NCBI GenBank assembly: GCA_030998225.1
Contig: JAPYXD010000685.1
Span: forward strand, 868,001-932,000
From: Diplolepis rosae
Taxonomy: Eukaryota; Arthropoda; Insecta; Hymenoptera; Diplolepididae
Direction: 5' to 3'
DNA length: 64,000 bases
The notes under the pieces are model-generated. The model saw only the letters and a list, made by a program, of their open reading frames with translations, was not told the origin of the DNA and did no database searches. Positions 23,592 to 35,040 of this stretch are shown here, in pieces. Positions within the stretch are counted from its first letter, which is position 1. The number at the start of each line of letters is the position of its first letter. The position numbers and the translations under genes are program-made.

Positions 23592-24356
23592 TTTTTTTTA
23601 ATACCTTTTGAATAGGGTTGATAATATTAAAATGGCCGTTAATGTCTGAACTTTCGTCTTCGGAAGAGGAAGGGATTTCACGGAGATTTTGTCGATAGGT
23701 ATGGAATGCCAGCTTGATTAAATTTTTCTCTTTTACCGTGCTAAAAAAAATGCTCTATTCGCGATTTTCTAAAAAAAGCTATTTTCGCGATTTTTTTTTT
23801 TAAATCTAAATTAGTAATAAAGTTATGAATAAACAATTGTTTGGTCGTGGAATGTTATTACATAAATGCGACTGACTTATTTATAAAATTCTAAACAAAC
23901 AATTGTTCGATAATAGAACGTTATGACGTGAATACAATTTACATACTTTTGATGGAATCTGGCAGGATGAGATTCTTCCTCTTGCTGATGAACCGTAGCG
24001 ACGAAAATTCCAAACTTTCCCTTTATACAGCTGGGCCGTGACACAGGTAGAAAACGACTTCTCCCCTTTACTGGGACTTCTATCCACAGAGTTACTGTTA
24101 AGCCTACTTAATTCAGCCTAATTTCGTATTCTCTGGTGATTACCAGTGAAATTTCGCCACCGTGAAGTATAAAATTGGCTGTTTCGATAATCCGTAGAAT
24201 ATCTCATTTTTTTATTTTTTTTTTCACTTGGTAACTGCACTTTATTACACTTTTCCACTTTTCCACTTCAACACTTTTTAACTAAAGCACTACAAAAAAA
24301 TTTCCAAATTCTTCACAAGATCCGTCGGGTTTGATTCCGTGGAATCGTTTCGAGGG
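23592..24356 (-). other. Untranslated leader of the LTR element
   Basis: About 765 bp lie between the primer-binding site and the first gag ATG. It is AT-rich with several A or T runs and short open frames only, the longest being 68 codons, with no recognisable domain. Long leaders are common in errantivirus-type elements. I see no splice donor that I could defend. Confidence 0.6.
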
Positions 24357-24374
24357 ATCCTGGCAGGATCGCCA
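24357..24374 (-). other. Primer-binding site, tRNA-Arg-like
   Basis: Four bases inside the 5' LTR the minus strand reads TGGCGATCCTGCCAGGAT, which starts with the TGG that pairs with a tRNA CCA end. Its complement looks like the 3' end of a tRNA: TTCGA-like T-loop bases, then a stem strand, a G discriminator and CCA. My recollection of insect tRNA-Arg 3' ends fits best, but the tRNA identity has not been checked. Confidence 0.65.
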
Positions 24375-24378
24375 AAAT

Positions 24379-24627
24379 TGTCATGGGTCGTTTTATTTAG
24401 GGAATATGAAATAGTTATAAATAAAATGATGTCACTTAAACTCAAAAGATATTTATTGTCTTAGTGGAAATACGGGAGTGACAAAGGGTCCGCCGTAGTC
24501 TAGACACTATGTAACTCTGGCTGCAGGGTGGCCCTGCAGCTTTCTCCTAGGTCCCAAACACAGTAGTGGGAGTACAGGAATGTTCTAGTCTACGTTATTA
24601 GAAGTGGACGGTATTACAAGCGTTACA
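24379..24627 (-). repeat. 5' LTR, 249 bp, full length
   Basis: Read on the minus strand it begins TGTAACGC, ends CCCATGACA (TG...CA ends), and is followed by the primer-binding site. The first 140 bp or so match the 3' LTR with a few differences, which indicates some age since insertion. The part unique to this copy includes AATAAA at 24452-24457 (minus strand), the probable poly(A) signal. No convincing TATA box was assigned. Confidence 0.85.
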
Positions 24628-25893
24628 TTATGTTGAGTACATAAAATTTATGCTCTTATTTGGCACGTTATGAATAATCAAGAAATAGATTTCCAACCCT
24701 GCAGCAAACAATCCTAGATATGTAGCATAGGAAAATCCATGTCAATGTAAAAGAATCTTTCATGGAAAATCAGAAGAAATATATTTATTTTTTATACATA
24801 AAAATTATGCTCTTATTCGTTTCATGATATATAATCAAGAAATAGATTTCCAACCCTCTGGCAAACAGTCCTATATATGTAGCATAGGAAAATCCTTTTA
24901 AATGCGTGGAACATCCATGTCAATTTAAAAGAATCTTTCATGGAAAATAAGAAGAAATACATTCATATTCTATTCATCGAAATTATGCTCATATTCAGTT
25001 TGTGATAATTAATCAAGGAATAGATTTTCAACCCTGTTGCAAACAATCCTCGATATGAAGCATAGGAAAATCCATTGAAGATGTGGCACGTCTACGTCTA
25101 TTTTAAGGAATCTTTCATGAAAAATCAGAAGAAATCAATTTATATTTCATATTATGCACTTTTCGATTCGTGATATATAATCAAGAAATAGTTTTTCAAC
25201 CCTATTGCACATAATCCCAAACGTGTAGCATAGGAAAATCCATTCAAATGTGCGGAAGGTCTGTATTAATTTGGAAGAATCTTTCATGAAAAATCACAAT
25301 TAATATATTCATATTCTATTCATCAAAATTATGCTCTTATTCGGTTCGTGATATATGATCAAGAAATAGATTTCCAACCGTGTTGCACATAATCATATAC
25401 GTCCAGCACAGGAAAATCCATTTAAATGCCCGGAACGTCCGTGTCCATTCTAAAGAATCTTTCATGAAAAATAAGAAGGAATACATTTATATTATATTTA
25501 TCGAAATTATGCTCTTATTCAGTTCGTGATAACACATCAGGGAATATATTTCCAACCCTCTTGCACGCAATCCCAAACGGGTAGTGTCGGGAAATCCATT
25601 CGAATGATTGAAACGTCCGAGTCAATTTAAAAGAATCTTTCATGGAAAATAAGAAGAAATACATTCATATTCTATTCATCGAAATTATGCTCATATTCAG
25701 TTTGTGATAATTAATCAAGGAATAGATTTTCAACCCTGTTGCAAACAATCCTCGATATGAAGCATAGGAAAATCCATTCAAATGCCTGGAACGTCCGTGT
25801 CAAATTTGAAAGAATATTTTATGAAAAATCATAAGAAATAAATTTATATTTTATACATAAAAAATATGCTCTTATTCGTTTCGTGACATATAA
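24628..25893 (+). repeat. Satellite A block between the LTR element and the DNA transposon
   Basis: About seven monomers. The first resumes at ttatgttgagtac, in phase with the monomer cut by the LTR element. These monomers are more diverged than those upstream, with variants such as caatcctcgatatgaagc and several shortened ones. No gene is seen. Confidence 0.93.
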
Positions 25894-26309
25894 CACAGCT
25901 ACACAAAAAAAAGTTTCGTGATCTGGGGATGCGACATATGCTTTCCTATGGATTTTGACGCGCTGAATCCGAATCCGGGTCAGATTTTGTCCTCCAGGTC
26001 CGCGCTTCAACCTAACCTCAAAAAACGTGTAAAAATTAGTGTTTCCTGTTCTGGGGATGAGGCATGCCGATTCTTATGTTTTTCGATGCATTGAATGTAA
26101 ATAAGCTCTCAGAATCGATCGCACAGGTTGTTCTTTTGACTCTAACCTCGAAAAAACGCAATGAAATGATAGTAAATTTCGATATACTGCCTTGCAGGCT
26201 AGTTTTTTTTTTGAGAACCTATATCAGCGGAGTCTCATTCTTACAGTTGACGTAAACTAACTTTACCTCACATAATCTAATATAAACTGGCCTTATATAA
26301 CCCTTATCT
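25894..26309 (+). repeat. Left terminal inverted repeat, about 416 bp
   Basis: Pairs with the inverse complement of 28466-28904. Shared landmarks include gatctggggatgcgacatatg, gcatgccgattcttatg, ctgccttgcaggctag, cagttgacgtaaactaac and the inner edge ccttatataacccttatct. Compared with the right copy it lacks about 20 bp between ctaac and tttacctcacat. Confidence 0.9.
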
Positions 26310-26430
26310 TCAATCGCAGATTTTATTATTCTGTAAAAAGGTAAATTTCAGCATGATAAGCATTGTCTTTACAACGAAATGAACATGAAATTTACTGTTT
26401 TATCCTCTCTATTCTAGGATTTCTAAAAAA

Positions 26431-28428
26431 ATGGGTGAAAATAATGATATTGCTGACCATTTTAGCATTTTTCGCTTGGTAAACGGCGTTCATGCCGTCG
26501 TGGCAGGCATAGAAAGAAGGAGTTTTACGATGCAGGGATTCGGAACCTCAGTACCGGCGTCGGGTCAGGGGGGGAAAGCGGGCTCGCCGATGTCGTCATC
26601 ATGCAACCGTTCCTCTTCATCAATGGATAACTTGGTTTATGGGGAGTCTTATGCTACAAGAAAAAAGACTTTGGGCTCTCTAAACACGCACGACTGCCAC
26701 AAAAATGTAAATTCCTTTTGTTATATTTGCACCAGATATGAAGTGACGTCTTTGCGGAAGAAAATTGACGACGAATTTAGCACGCTCTATGAAAAATGTT
26801 TCGGTCATAAAGTGTTACACCAAGAAACAAATTGAGTTCCTCACATCATCTGTAATTCCTGCAGACTGATGTTGTATCGTTCTCGAAATTTAGGTTTCCA
26901 AAAGTTTTGCAGATTTTCCACAGCAGCTATATGGAAACAACCGCTTCGTATGAAAGACTGCTACTTTTGCATGAATGACGTCAAAACCGGGACTACCAGT
27001 AAAACAAAGAGTAAAATCTCATACATCAATGTGTCCACAGTAATAAGACCAACTGAAATAAGTCCAAAAGCACGAAGAAGTTCGAGTTTCGTTAAAATAG
27101 ATGATGTCATGGAAGTCGAAAACCAACCTGAAGAAGATAGCGATGACACAGATGGCAATGACGAGAAAAAAGATGATTATGTTGCTCATAACACAAAGTC
27201 GAAAGTGTCAATATTATTGTCGCAGCTGGAACTGAATGATTTCATTCGGGATCTTGGTTTACCCAAAGATGGAGCAAAATACACTGCTTCCTTTCTCAAG
27301 AAAAGAAATTTTTTAGAGCCGAACACAAAAGTCTCTTTTTATCGTAACCCAGGCCGAGAATTTCGGAAATTCTTCACAAAAGATAAAGAGACCTCTCTGG
27401 TTTATTGCACCGACGTGAAAGGCTTGATGGATCAATTAAAAAAAGATACATATAAAGATGAAGACTGGAGACTTTACATTGATTCATCCAAACGAAGCAT
27501 AAAAGGAGTTCTACTGCACAATACCAACTCTTACGCTCCAATCCCAATCGCTCACTCAACAGTGATGAAAAAAGAGTATAACAATGTGAAAATGCTTTTG
27601 GATAAAGTAAAGTACGTGAGTCACAAATGGCTAATCTGTGGAGATCTTAAAATAATAAGTATGATACTAGGGAAGAAATCTGATTTCACAAAAGAGCCAT
27701 GCTTTCTGTGCCTGTGGAATAGCAGAGATCGTGATAACCATTATGTCAAAAAAGATTGGCCTAAGAGAGAATCATTAAAACCCGGTTCTCACAATATCGT
27801 CAACCAGCGTCTGGTTGATCCTCAGAAAGTCTTGATTCCACCCCTTCACATTAAGCTTGGATTGATGAAGCAATTTGTCAAAGCCCTGGATAAGGATGGT
27901 AAATGCTTTACATACATAGGGCGAAAATTCCCATCAATATCAGATGCTGAATTAATGCAAGGTGTATTTAATGGACCACAAATCAGAACGCTATTCAAAG
28001 ATCCGAATTTCATTACCCAGATGACCAACGTTGAAAAAAGCGCTTGGAAAAGCTTCAAGGCAGTGGCGACGAATTTCTTGGGGAACAACAAAAGTCCTGA
28101 GTACAAAAAAATTGTAAATAAGATGGTAATGAAATTTAAAAAATTGGGGCGTTTAATGAATTTAAAATTACACTTCCTCGATTCACATTTGGATCGGTTT
28201 CCCGACAATGTTGGCGACTACAGTGAAGAACAAGACGAACGGTTCAATCCAGATATAAAAGTCATGAAACAACGATATCAGGGTGGATGGGATGAAGTAA
28301 TGATGGCTGATTTTTGTTGGGTGCTGAAAAGAGAAACTGTTTTAAAGGGGAAGAAACGAAGGCGAAACCCTTTGCATCGATCCTTCGAAGAGAAGAGGAC
28401 ACGATATAGTGGAAAGCAATCACACTGA
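26431..28428 (+). pseudogene. Transposase, DDE type, one premature stop
   Basis: Likely transposase that would cut the element out and insert it elsewhere in the nucleus. One reading frame runs 26431-28428 (665 codons plus stop), interrupted by a TGA at 26833-26835. The break lies in a zinc-binding region with CxxC pairs at residues 97/100, 141/144 and 177/180 (FCYIC, ICNSC, DCYFC). As I recall the family, a Trp precedes this VPHI segment, so TGG to TGA is likely. Counted from the methionine at 26869, an acidic linker lies near 80-104, candidate catalytic acids are Asp 205 (LYIDSS), Asp 259 (ICGDLK) and Glu 457 (QDERF), a fourth CxxC is at 278/281, and PPLHIKLGLMKQFVKA and LKLHFLDSHLD are the best conserved blocks. 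The tail is basic (KGKKRRR). The first 80 or so residues are low in recognisable features, so the true start may be downstream. Similar proteins are common and mostly unnamed in insect genomes. Confidence 0.82.
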
Positions 28429-28465
28429 AGACATTCAATCAATTTTTTTGACTTGTCGTCAACTG

Positions 28466-28904
28466 AGATAAGGGTTATATAAGGCAAGTTTAGATTATAT
28501 TAGGTGAGTGAAGGTTAGCTTAGGTGAGTTCAAGTTAGTTTACGTCAACTGTAAGAATGAGACTCCGCTGATATAGGCTCTCAAAAAAAAACTAGCCTGC
28601 AAGGCAGTATATCGAAATTTACTATCATTTCATTGCGTTTTCTCGAGGTTAGAGTCAAAAGAACAACGTGTGCGATCGATTCTGAGAGCTTATTTACATT
28701 CAATGCATCGAAAAACATAAGAATCGGCATGCCTCATCCCCAGAACAGGAAATACTAATTGATTCACGTTTTTTAAAGTTAGGTTGAAGCGCGGACCTAA
28801 AGGACAAATTCTGACATCGGATTCAGATTTAGCGCGTCAAAATCCATAGGATAGCATATGTCGCATCCCCAGATCACAACACTTTTTTTATTTGTGTGGC
28901 TGTG
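28466..28904 (-). repeat. Right terminal inverted repeat, about 439 bp
   Basis: Inverse complement of the left repeat with scattered substitutions. It carries an extra stretch with two aggtgag direct repeats (around 28503 and 28521) that is reduced to one related motif in the left copy. The outermost bases read GTGTGGCTGTG, one mismatch from the left end. Confidence 0.9.
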
Positions 28905-28907
28905 TAA

Positions 28908-29588
28908 TAAAAAAAAAGAACTCCAACCACGTTACACACAATCCCAAACGTGTAGAAAGGTAAAATACATTTAAGATGTGGCACTTCCGTGTCAGTTTGG
29001 AAGAATCTTTTAGGAAAAATCAAAAGTAATATATTTATATTCTATTCATCAAAATTATGCTCTTATTCGTTTCGCGATATATAATCAAGAAATACATTTC
29101 CAACCCTGTTGCATACAATACCGAACTTGAAGCATAGGAAAATCCATTGGAATTCGTGGAACCTTCGTGTCAATTTGAAAGAATCTTTAATGAAAAATCA
29201 GAAGAAATATACTTATGTTTTTTGCTTCAAAATTATTCTCTTATTCGGTATGTGATATATAATCAAGGAATAGATTTCCAACCCTGCTGAACACAATCCC
29301 AGACGCGTATCATAGGGAAATCCATTTAAGATGTGGCACTTCTACTTCAATTTTGAAGAATCTTTCATGAAAAATCAGAAGAAATAAATTTATATTTTTG
29401 CATAAAAACTATGCTCTTATTCGGTTCGTGATATATGATCAAGGATTAGATTTTCAACCCTGTTGCAAACAATCCCGAAATTGAAGCATAGGAAAATCCA
29501 TTCAAATACCTGGAATGTCTGTGTCAATTTGAAAGAATCTTTCGTGAAAAATCATAAGAAATAAATATATATTTTATACATAAAAATT
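28908..29588 (+). repeat. Last satellite A block before the switch
   Basis: About four diverged monomers resume after the DNA transposon at the equivalent of aatcaagaaatag, with the monomer order unchanged. The last one ends within the atacataaaaatt landmark at about 29588, where satellite B begins. No gene is seen. Confidence 0.92.
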
Positions 29589-30700
29589 TTGAAAAAGAAA
29601 CACTGAGCGTTAATTCGTTCTTCGTTAGTTTGACGCTTATATTTCGAAAATTTTGTACAAGACACACTTAACGTTAATCCGATCTCTGTTAGCTTGGCGC
29701 TTATTTTTGAAAAGTTGTTGCGGACGAAAAACTGAGAGTTAATTCGTTTTGTGTTAGCTTGTTTTTTCTTTTCGAATCATTTTGTAAACGAAACTCTGAG
29801 CGTTAAATCGGTCTCTGTTAGTTGGTTGTTTATTTCTCAAACCACTATTGTAAATGAAAAACTAAGCGTTAATTCGTTCTCTGTTAGTTAGTTGTTTATT
29901 TCTCAAATCTTTTTGTGAAAGAAACACTGAATGTTAATACGTTCTCTATATTGGTTGTTTATTTCTCCAACCTTTTTGTAAATAAAAAACTAAGCTTTAA
30001 TTCGTTCTCTGTTTGTTACTTGTTTATTTCTCAAATCCTTTTCTGAACGAAACACTGAGCGTTAATTCGTTCTATGTTAGTTTGGGGCTGATTTTTCAAA
30101 CTTTTTGGTAAACGAAACACTAAGCGTGAATTCGTTCTCTGTTAGGTCGGAGCTTGTTTTTAAACATTTTGTAAACGAAACACTAAGCGTTGAGTGGTTC
30201 AAAGTTAGTTTGACGCTTATTTTTAAACCTTTTTGGAAACGAAACACTGAGCGTGAATTCGTTCTCTGTTAGGTCGGCGCTTATTTTAAAAACAGTTTTG
30301 TAAATGAGTCACTGAGCGTTAAATAGTTCTTTGTTAGTGTGTTGTTTATTTTTCAATCCTTCTTGTAAAAGAAACACTGAGCGTTAGAACCTTCCCTCTC
30401 AGCTTGTTGTTTATTTTTTGAACCTATTTGTCAGCGAAACACTAAGCGTTAATTCGTTCTCAGCTAGTTTGTCGCTTATTTTTCAAACTTTTTTGTAAAC
30501 GAAGCACTGACCGTTAATTAGTTCCCTGTTAGCTTTTTGTTTATTTTTCAAACCTTATTGTGAACGAAACACTAAGCGTTAATTCGTTCTCTGTCAGTTA
30601 TTCGCTTATTTTTCAAAACATTCTGTGTACGAAACACTGAGCGTTGATTCGTTCTCTGTTAGCATGTTGTTTATTTTTCAAGCATTTTTGTAAATGAAAC
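29589..30700 (+). repeat. Diverged edge of satellite B
   Basis: The first 16-17 monomers vary more in length and sequence than the rest, with for example ttgttgcggacgaaaaactg, shortened units, and irregular middles. The unit is still recognisable by gaaacactgagcg and ttcgttctctgttag. From about 30,700 onward monomers become uniform. Confidence 0.8.
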
Positions 30701-33700
30701 ACTGAGCGTTAATCCCTTCTCTGTTAATTTGTCGCTTATTTTTCATTCCTTTTTGTAAACGAAGCACTGAGCGTTAATTCGTTCTCTGTTAGCTTCTTGT
30801 TTAATTTTCAATCCTTTTTGTAAACGAAACACTAAGCGTTAATTCGTTCTCTGTTAATTTGTCGCTTATTTTTCATTCCTTTTTGTAAACGATACACTGC
30901 GCGTTAGACCTCTCCCTCTCAGCTTGTTGTTTATTTTTCAAACCTTTTTGTAAACGAAACACTGAGCGTTAATGCGTTCTCTGTTAGCTTTTTGTTTATT
31001 TTTCAAACCTTTTTGTAAACGAAACACTAAGCGTTAATTCGTTCTCTGTTAATTTGTCGCTTATTTTTCATTCCTTTTTGTAAATGATACACTGCGCGTT
31101 AGACCTCTCCCTCTCAGCTTGTTGTTTATTTTTCAAACCTTTTTGTAAACGAAACACTGAGCGTTGATCCGTTCTCTTTTAGCCTGTTGTTTAATTTTCA
31201 AAGCTTTCTGTAAACGAAATACTAAGCGTTAATTCGTTTTCTGTTAGTTTGTTGTTCATTTTCATCGTTTTTGATAACGAAACACTGAGCGTTAGTCCGT
31301 TCCCTCTTAGCTTGTTGATTATTTTTTAAACCTATTTGTAAATAAAACACTAAGCGTTAATTCGTTCTCTGTTAATTTGTCGCTTATTTTTCATTCCTTT
31401 TTGTAAACGATACACTGCGCGTTAGACCTCTCCCTCTCAGCTTGTTGTTTATTTTTCAAACCTTTTTGTAAACGAAACACTGAGCTTTGATCCGTTCTAT
31501 GTTAGCTTGTTGTTTAATTTTCAATCCTTTTTGTAAACGAAACACTAAGCGTTAATTCGTTCTCTGTCAGTTATTCGCTTATTTTTCAAAACTTTCTGTG
31601 TACGAAACACTGAGCGTTGATTCGTTCTCTGTTAGCATGTTGTTTATTTTTCAAGCATTTTTGTAAATGAAACACTGAGCGTTAATCCCTTCTCTGTTAA
31701 TTTGTCGCTTATTTTTCATTCCTTTTTGTAAACGATACAATGAGCATTACTTCGTTCTCTGTAAGCTTGTTGTTCATTTTTCAACGTTTTGTGAAACGAA
31801 ACACTGAGCGTCGATTCGTTCTCTGTTAAATTGTCGCTTATTTTTCGAACCTTTTTGTAAACGAAACACTGAGCGTTAGTCCGTTCCCTCTTAGCTTGTA
31901 GTTTATTTTTGAAACCTTTTTGTGAACGAAACACTAAGCGTTAATTCGTTCCTTGTTAATTTGTCGCTTATTTTCAATACTTTTTGTAAACGAAACACTG
32001 AGCGTTAATTCGTTCTCTGTTAGCTTGTTGTTTAATTTTCAATCCTTTTTGTAAACGAAACACTAAGCGTTAATTCGTTCTCTGTTAATTTGTCGCTTAT
32101 TTTTCATTCCTTTTTGTAAACGTAACACTGCGAGTTACACCGCTCCCTCTCAGCTTCTTGTTTATTTTTCAAACCTATTTGTAAACGAAAAACTGAGCGT
32201 TGATCCGTTCTCTGTTAGCTTGTTGTTTATTTTTCAAACCTTTGTGTAAACGAAACACTAAGCGTTAATTCGTTCCCTGTTAATTTGTCGCTTATTTTCA
32301 ATACTTTTTGTAAACGAAACACTGAGCGTTGATTCGTTCTCGGTTATTTTGACGCTTATTTTTAAACCATTTTGTGAACGTAACACTGGGCGATAATTCG
32401 TTCTCGGTTACTTTGACGCTTATTTTTAAACCATTTTGTGAACGTAACACTGGGCGATAATTCGTTCTCTGTCAGTTTGTCGCTTATTCTTCAAAACTTT
32501 TTGTGTACGAAACACTACGCGTTAATTCGTTCTCTGTTAGTTTGGCGCTTATATTTCGAAACTGTTATAAACTAAACACTGAGCGTTAATTCGTTCTCTG
32601 CCAGTATGTAACTTATTTTTCAAACCGCTTTGTAAACGAAACATTGAGCATTAATGCGTTCTCTGTTAGCTTTTAGTTTATTTTTCATTCCTTTTTGTAC
32701 ACGAAACACTGGGCGTTAGAACCTTCCCTCTCAGATTGTTGTTTATTTCTCAAACCTTTTTGTAAACGATACACTGAGCGTTAGTTCGTTCACTGTTAAT
32801 TTGTCGCTTATTTTCAATTCTTTTTGTAAACGAAACACTGAGCGTTCATACGTTCTCTGTTAGCTTTTTGTTTATTTTTCAATGCTTTCTGTAAACGAAA
32901 CACTACGCGTTAATTCGTTCTCTGTTAGTTTGGCGCTTTTATTTCGAAACTGTTATAAACGTAACACTGCGCGTTAGTCCGTTCCCTCTTAGCTTGTAGT
33001 TTATTTTTCAAAACTATTTGTAAACGAAACACTGAGCGTTAATTAGTTCCCTGTTAGCTTGTTGTTTACTTTTCAATCCTTGCTGTAAACGAAACACTGA
33101 GCGTTAGAACCTTACATCTCAGCTTGTTGTTTATTTCTCAACCTTTTTGTAAACAATACACTGAGCGTTGATTCCTTCTCTGTTAGCATGTTTTTATTTT
33201 TCAAACATTTTCGTAAAAAAAACACTAAGCGTTAATTCGTTCTCTGTTAAATTGTCGCTTATATTTCGAAACTGTTATGAACGTAACACTGCGCGTTAGT
33301 CCGTTCCCTCTTAGCTTGTAGTTTATTTTTCAAAACTATTTGTAAACGAAACACTGAGCGTTAATTAGTTCCCTGTTAGCTTATTGTTTATTTCTCAAAC
33401 CTTTTTGTAAACGATACACTAAGCGTTGATTCGTTCTCTGTTAGCATGTTTTTATTTTTCAAACATTTTTGTAAAAAAACACTGAGCGTTAATCCGTTCT
33501 CTGTTAATTTGTCGCTTATTTTTCATTTCTTTTTGTAAACGAAACACTGGGCGTTAGAACATTCCCTCTCAGCTTGTTGTTTTTTTCTCAAACCTTTTTG
33601 TAAACGATACAATGAGCATTACTTCGTTCTCTGTAAGCTTGTTGTTCATTTTTCAACGTTTTGTGAAACGAAACACTGAGCGTCGATTCGTTCTCTGTTA

Positions 33701-35040
33701 AATTGTCGCTTATTTTTCGAACCTTTTTGTAAACGAAACACTGAGCGTTAGTCCGTTCCCTCTTAGCTTGTAGTTTATTTTTCAAACCTTTTTGTAAACG
33801 AAACACTAAGCGTTAATTCGTTCTCTGTTAAATTGTCGCTTATTTTTCGAACCTTTTTGTAAACGAAACACTGGGCGTTAGAACCTTCCCTCTCAGCTTG
33901 TTGTTTATTTTTCAAACCTTTTTGTAAACGAAACACTAAGCGTTAATTCGTTCCCTGTTAATTTGTCGCTTATTTTCAATACTTTTTGTAAACGAAACAC
34001 TGAGCGTTAATTCGTTCTCTGTTAGCTTGTTGTTTAATTTTCAATCCTTTTTGTGAACGAAACACTAAGCGTTGATTCATTCTCGGTTACTTTGACGCTT
34101 ATTTTTAAACCATTTTGTAAACGAAACACTGAGCGTTAATTCGTTCTCTGTTAGCTTGTTGTTTAATTTTCAATCCTTTTTGTGAACGAAACACTAAGCG
34201 TTGATTCATTCTCTGCCAGTATGTAACTTATTTTTCAAACCGCTTTGTAAACGAATCACTGAGCGTTAATGCGTTCTCTGTTAGCTTTTAGTTTATTTTT
34301 CATTCCTTTTTGTACACGAAACACTGGGCGTTAGAACCTTCCCTCTCAGATTGTTGTTTATTTCTCAAACCTTTTTGTAAACGATACACTGAGCGTTAGT
34401 TCGTTCCCTGTTAATTTGTCGCTTATTTTCAATTCTTTTTGTAAACGAAACACTGAGCTTTGATCCGTTCTCTGTTAGCTTGTTGTTTAATGTTCAATCC
34501 TTTTTTTAAACGAAACACTGAGCGTTAATTAGTTCCCTGTTAGCTTGTTGTTTACTTTTCAATCCTTCCTGTAAACGGAACACTGAGCGTTAGAACCTTA
34601 CCTCTCAGCTTGTTGTTTATTTCTCAACCTTTTTGTAAACAATACACTGAGTGTTGATTCGTTCTCTGTTAGCATGTTTTTATTTTTCAAACATTTTTGT
34701 AAAAAAAACACTGAGCGTTAATCCGTTCTCTGTCAATTTGTCGCTTATTTTTCATTCCTTTTTGTAAACGAAACACTTAGCGTTTATTCGTTCTCTGTTA
34801 AATTGTCGCTTATTTTTCGAACCTTTTTGTAAACGAAACACTGAGCGTTAGTCCGTTCCCTCTTAGCTTGTAGTTTATTTTTGAAACCTTTTTGTGAACG
34901 AAACACTAAGCGTTAATTCGTTCCTTGTTAATTTGTCGCTTATTTTCAATACTTTTTGTAAACGAAACACTGAGCGTTGATTCGTTCTCTGTTAGCTTGT
35001 TGTTTAATTTTCAATCCTTTTTGTAAAAAAAACACTGAGC

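Larger units (their letters stand above)
18958..24627 (-). mobile_element. Errantivirus-type Ty3/gypsy LTR retroelement, defective
   Basis: The order on the minus strand is 5' LTR, primer-binding site, gag with a CCHC knuckle, protease, RT remnant, RNase H, integrase, env fragment, purine-rich tract, 3' LTR. This order with an env containing a furin site is typical of insect errantiviruses. Satellite A is in phase on both sides, with TTAT at 18954-18957 and 24628-24631 as the likely 4-bp target duplication, which is the usual length for this group. At 5.67 kb it is shorter than typical relatives of about 7 kb or more, because the RT core, much of env and part of one LTR are gone. Several stops and frameshifts mean it cannot make its own proteins. 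Confidence 0.93.
25894..28904 (+). mobile_element. CMC/Chapaev-3-like DNA transposon, 3.0 kb
   Basis: A satellite A monomer is interrupted and resumes in phase. The element starts CACAGCTACAC and ends GTGTGGCTGTG, has inverted repeats of about 420 bp, and is flanked by TAA on both sides (25891-25893 and 28905-28907), matching the TAA in the uninterrupted monomer. CACAG-type ends plus a 3-bp duplication point to the CMC group, Chapaev-3 branch, as I remember those signatures. One long transposase-like frame lies inside. A single premature TGA is the only clear break, so this is a young or recently active copy compared with the LTR element. Confidence 0.85.

Noticed and set aside
23881..24087. 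68-codon frame in the LTR element leader
   Set aside because: It has no domain, signal peptide or conservation evidence and lies in the untranslated leader.
18954..24631. LTR of only about 147 bp (treating both LTRs as full length)
   Set aside because: The primer-binding site lies after the longer 249-bp version, which also has TG...CA ends and AATAAA, so the short copy is better read as truncated.
26961..28208. Minus-strand open frames over the transposase (up to 120 codons)
   Set aside because: They are antisense shadows of the conserved transposase frame.
1..29588. CRISPR-like array because of regular repeats
   Set aside because: There are no unique spacers between short repeats; the whole unit is repeated, and the mobile elements are eukaryotic.
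31716..31934. Recurrent 64-74-codon minus-strand frames in satellite B
   Set aside because: Three 65-bp monomers are 65 codons, so an open frame simply passes through the three phases of the unit until a stop in a fixed monomer type. There is no independent coding signal.
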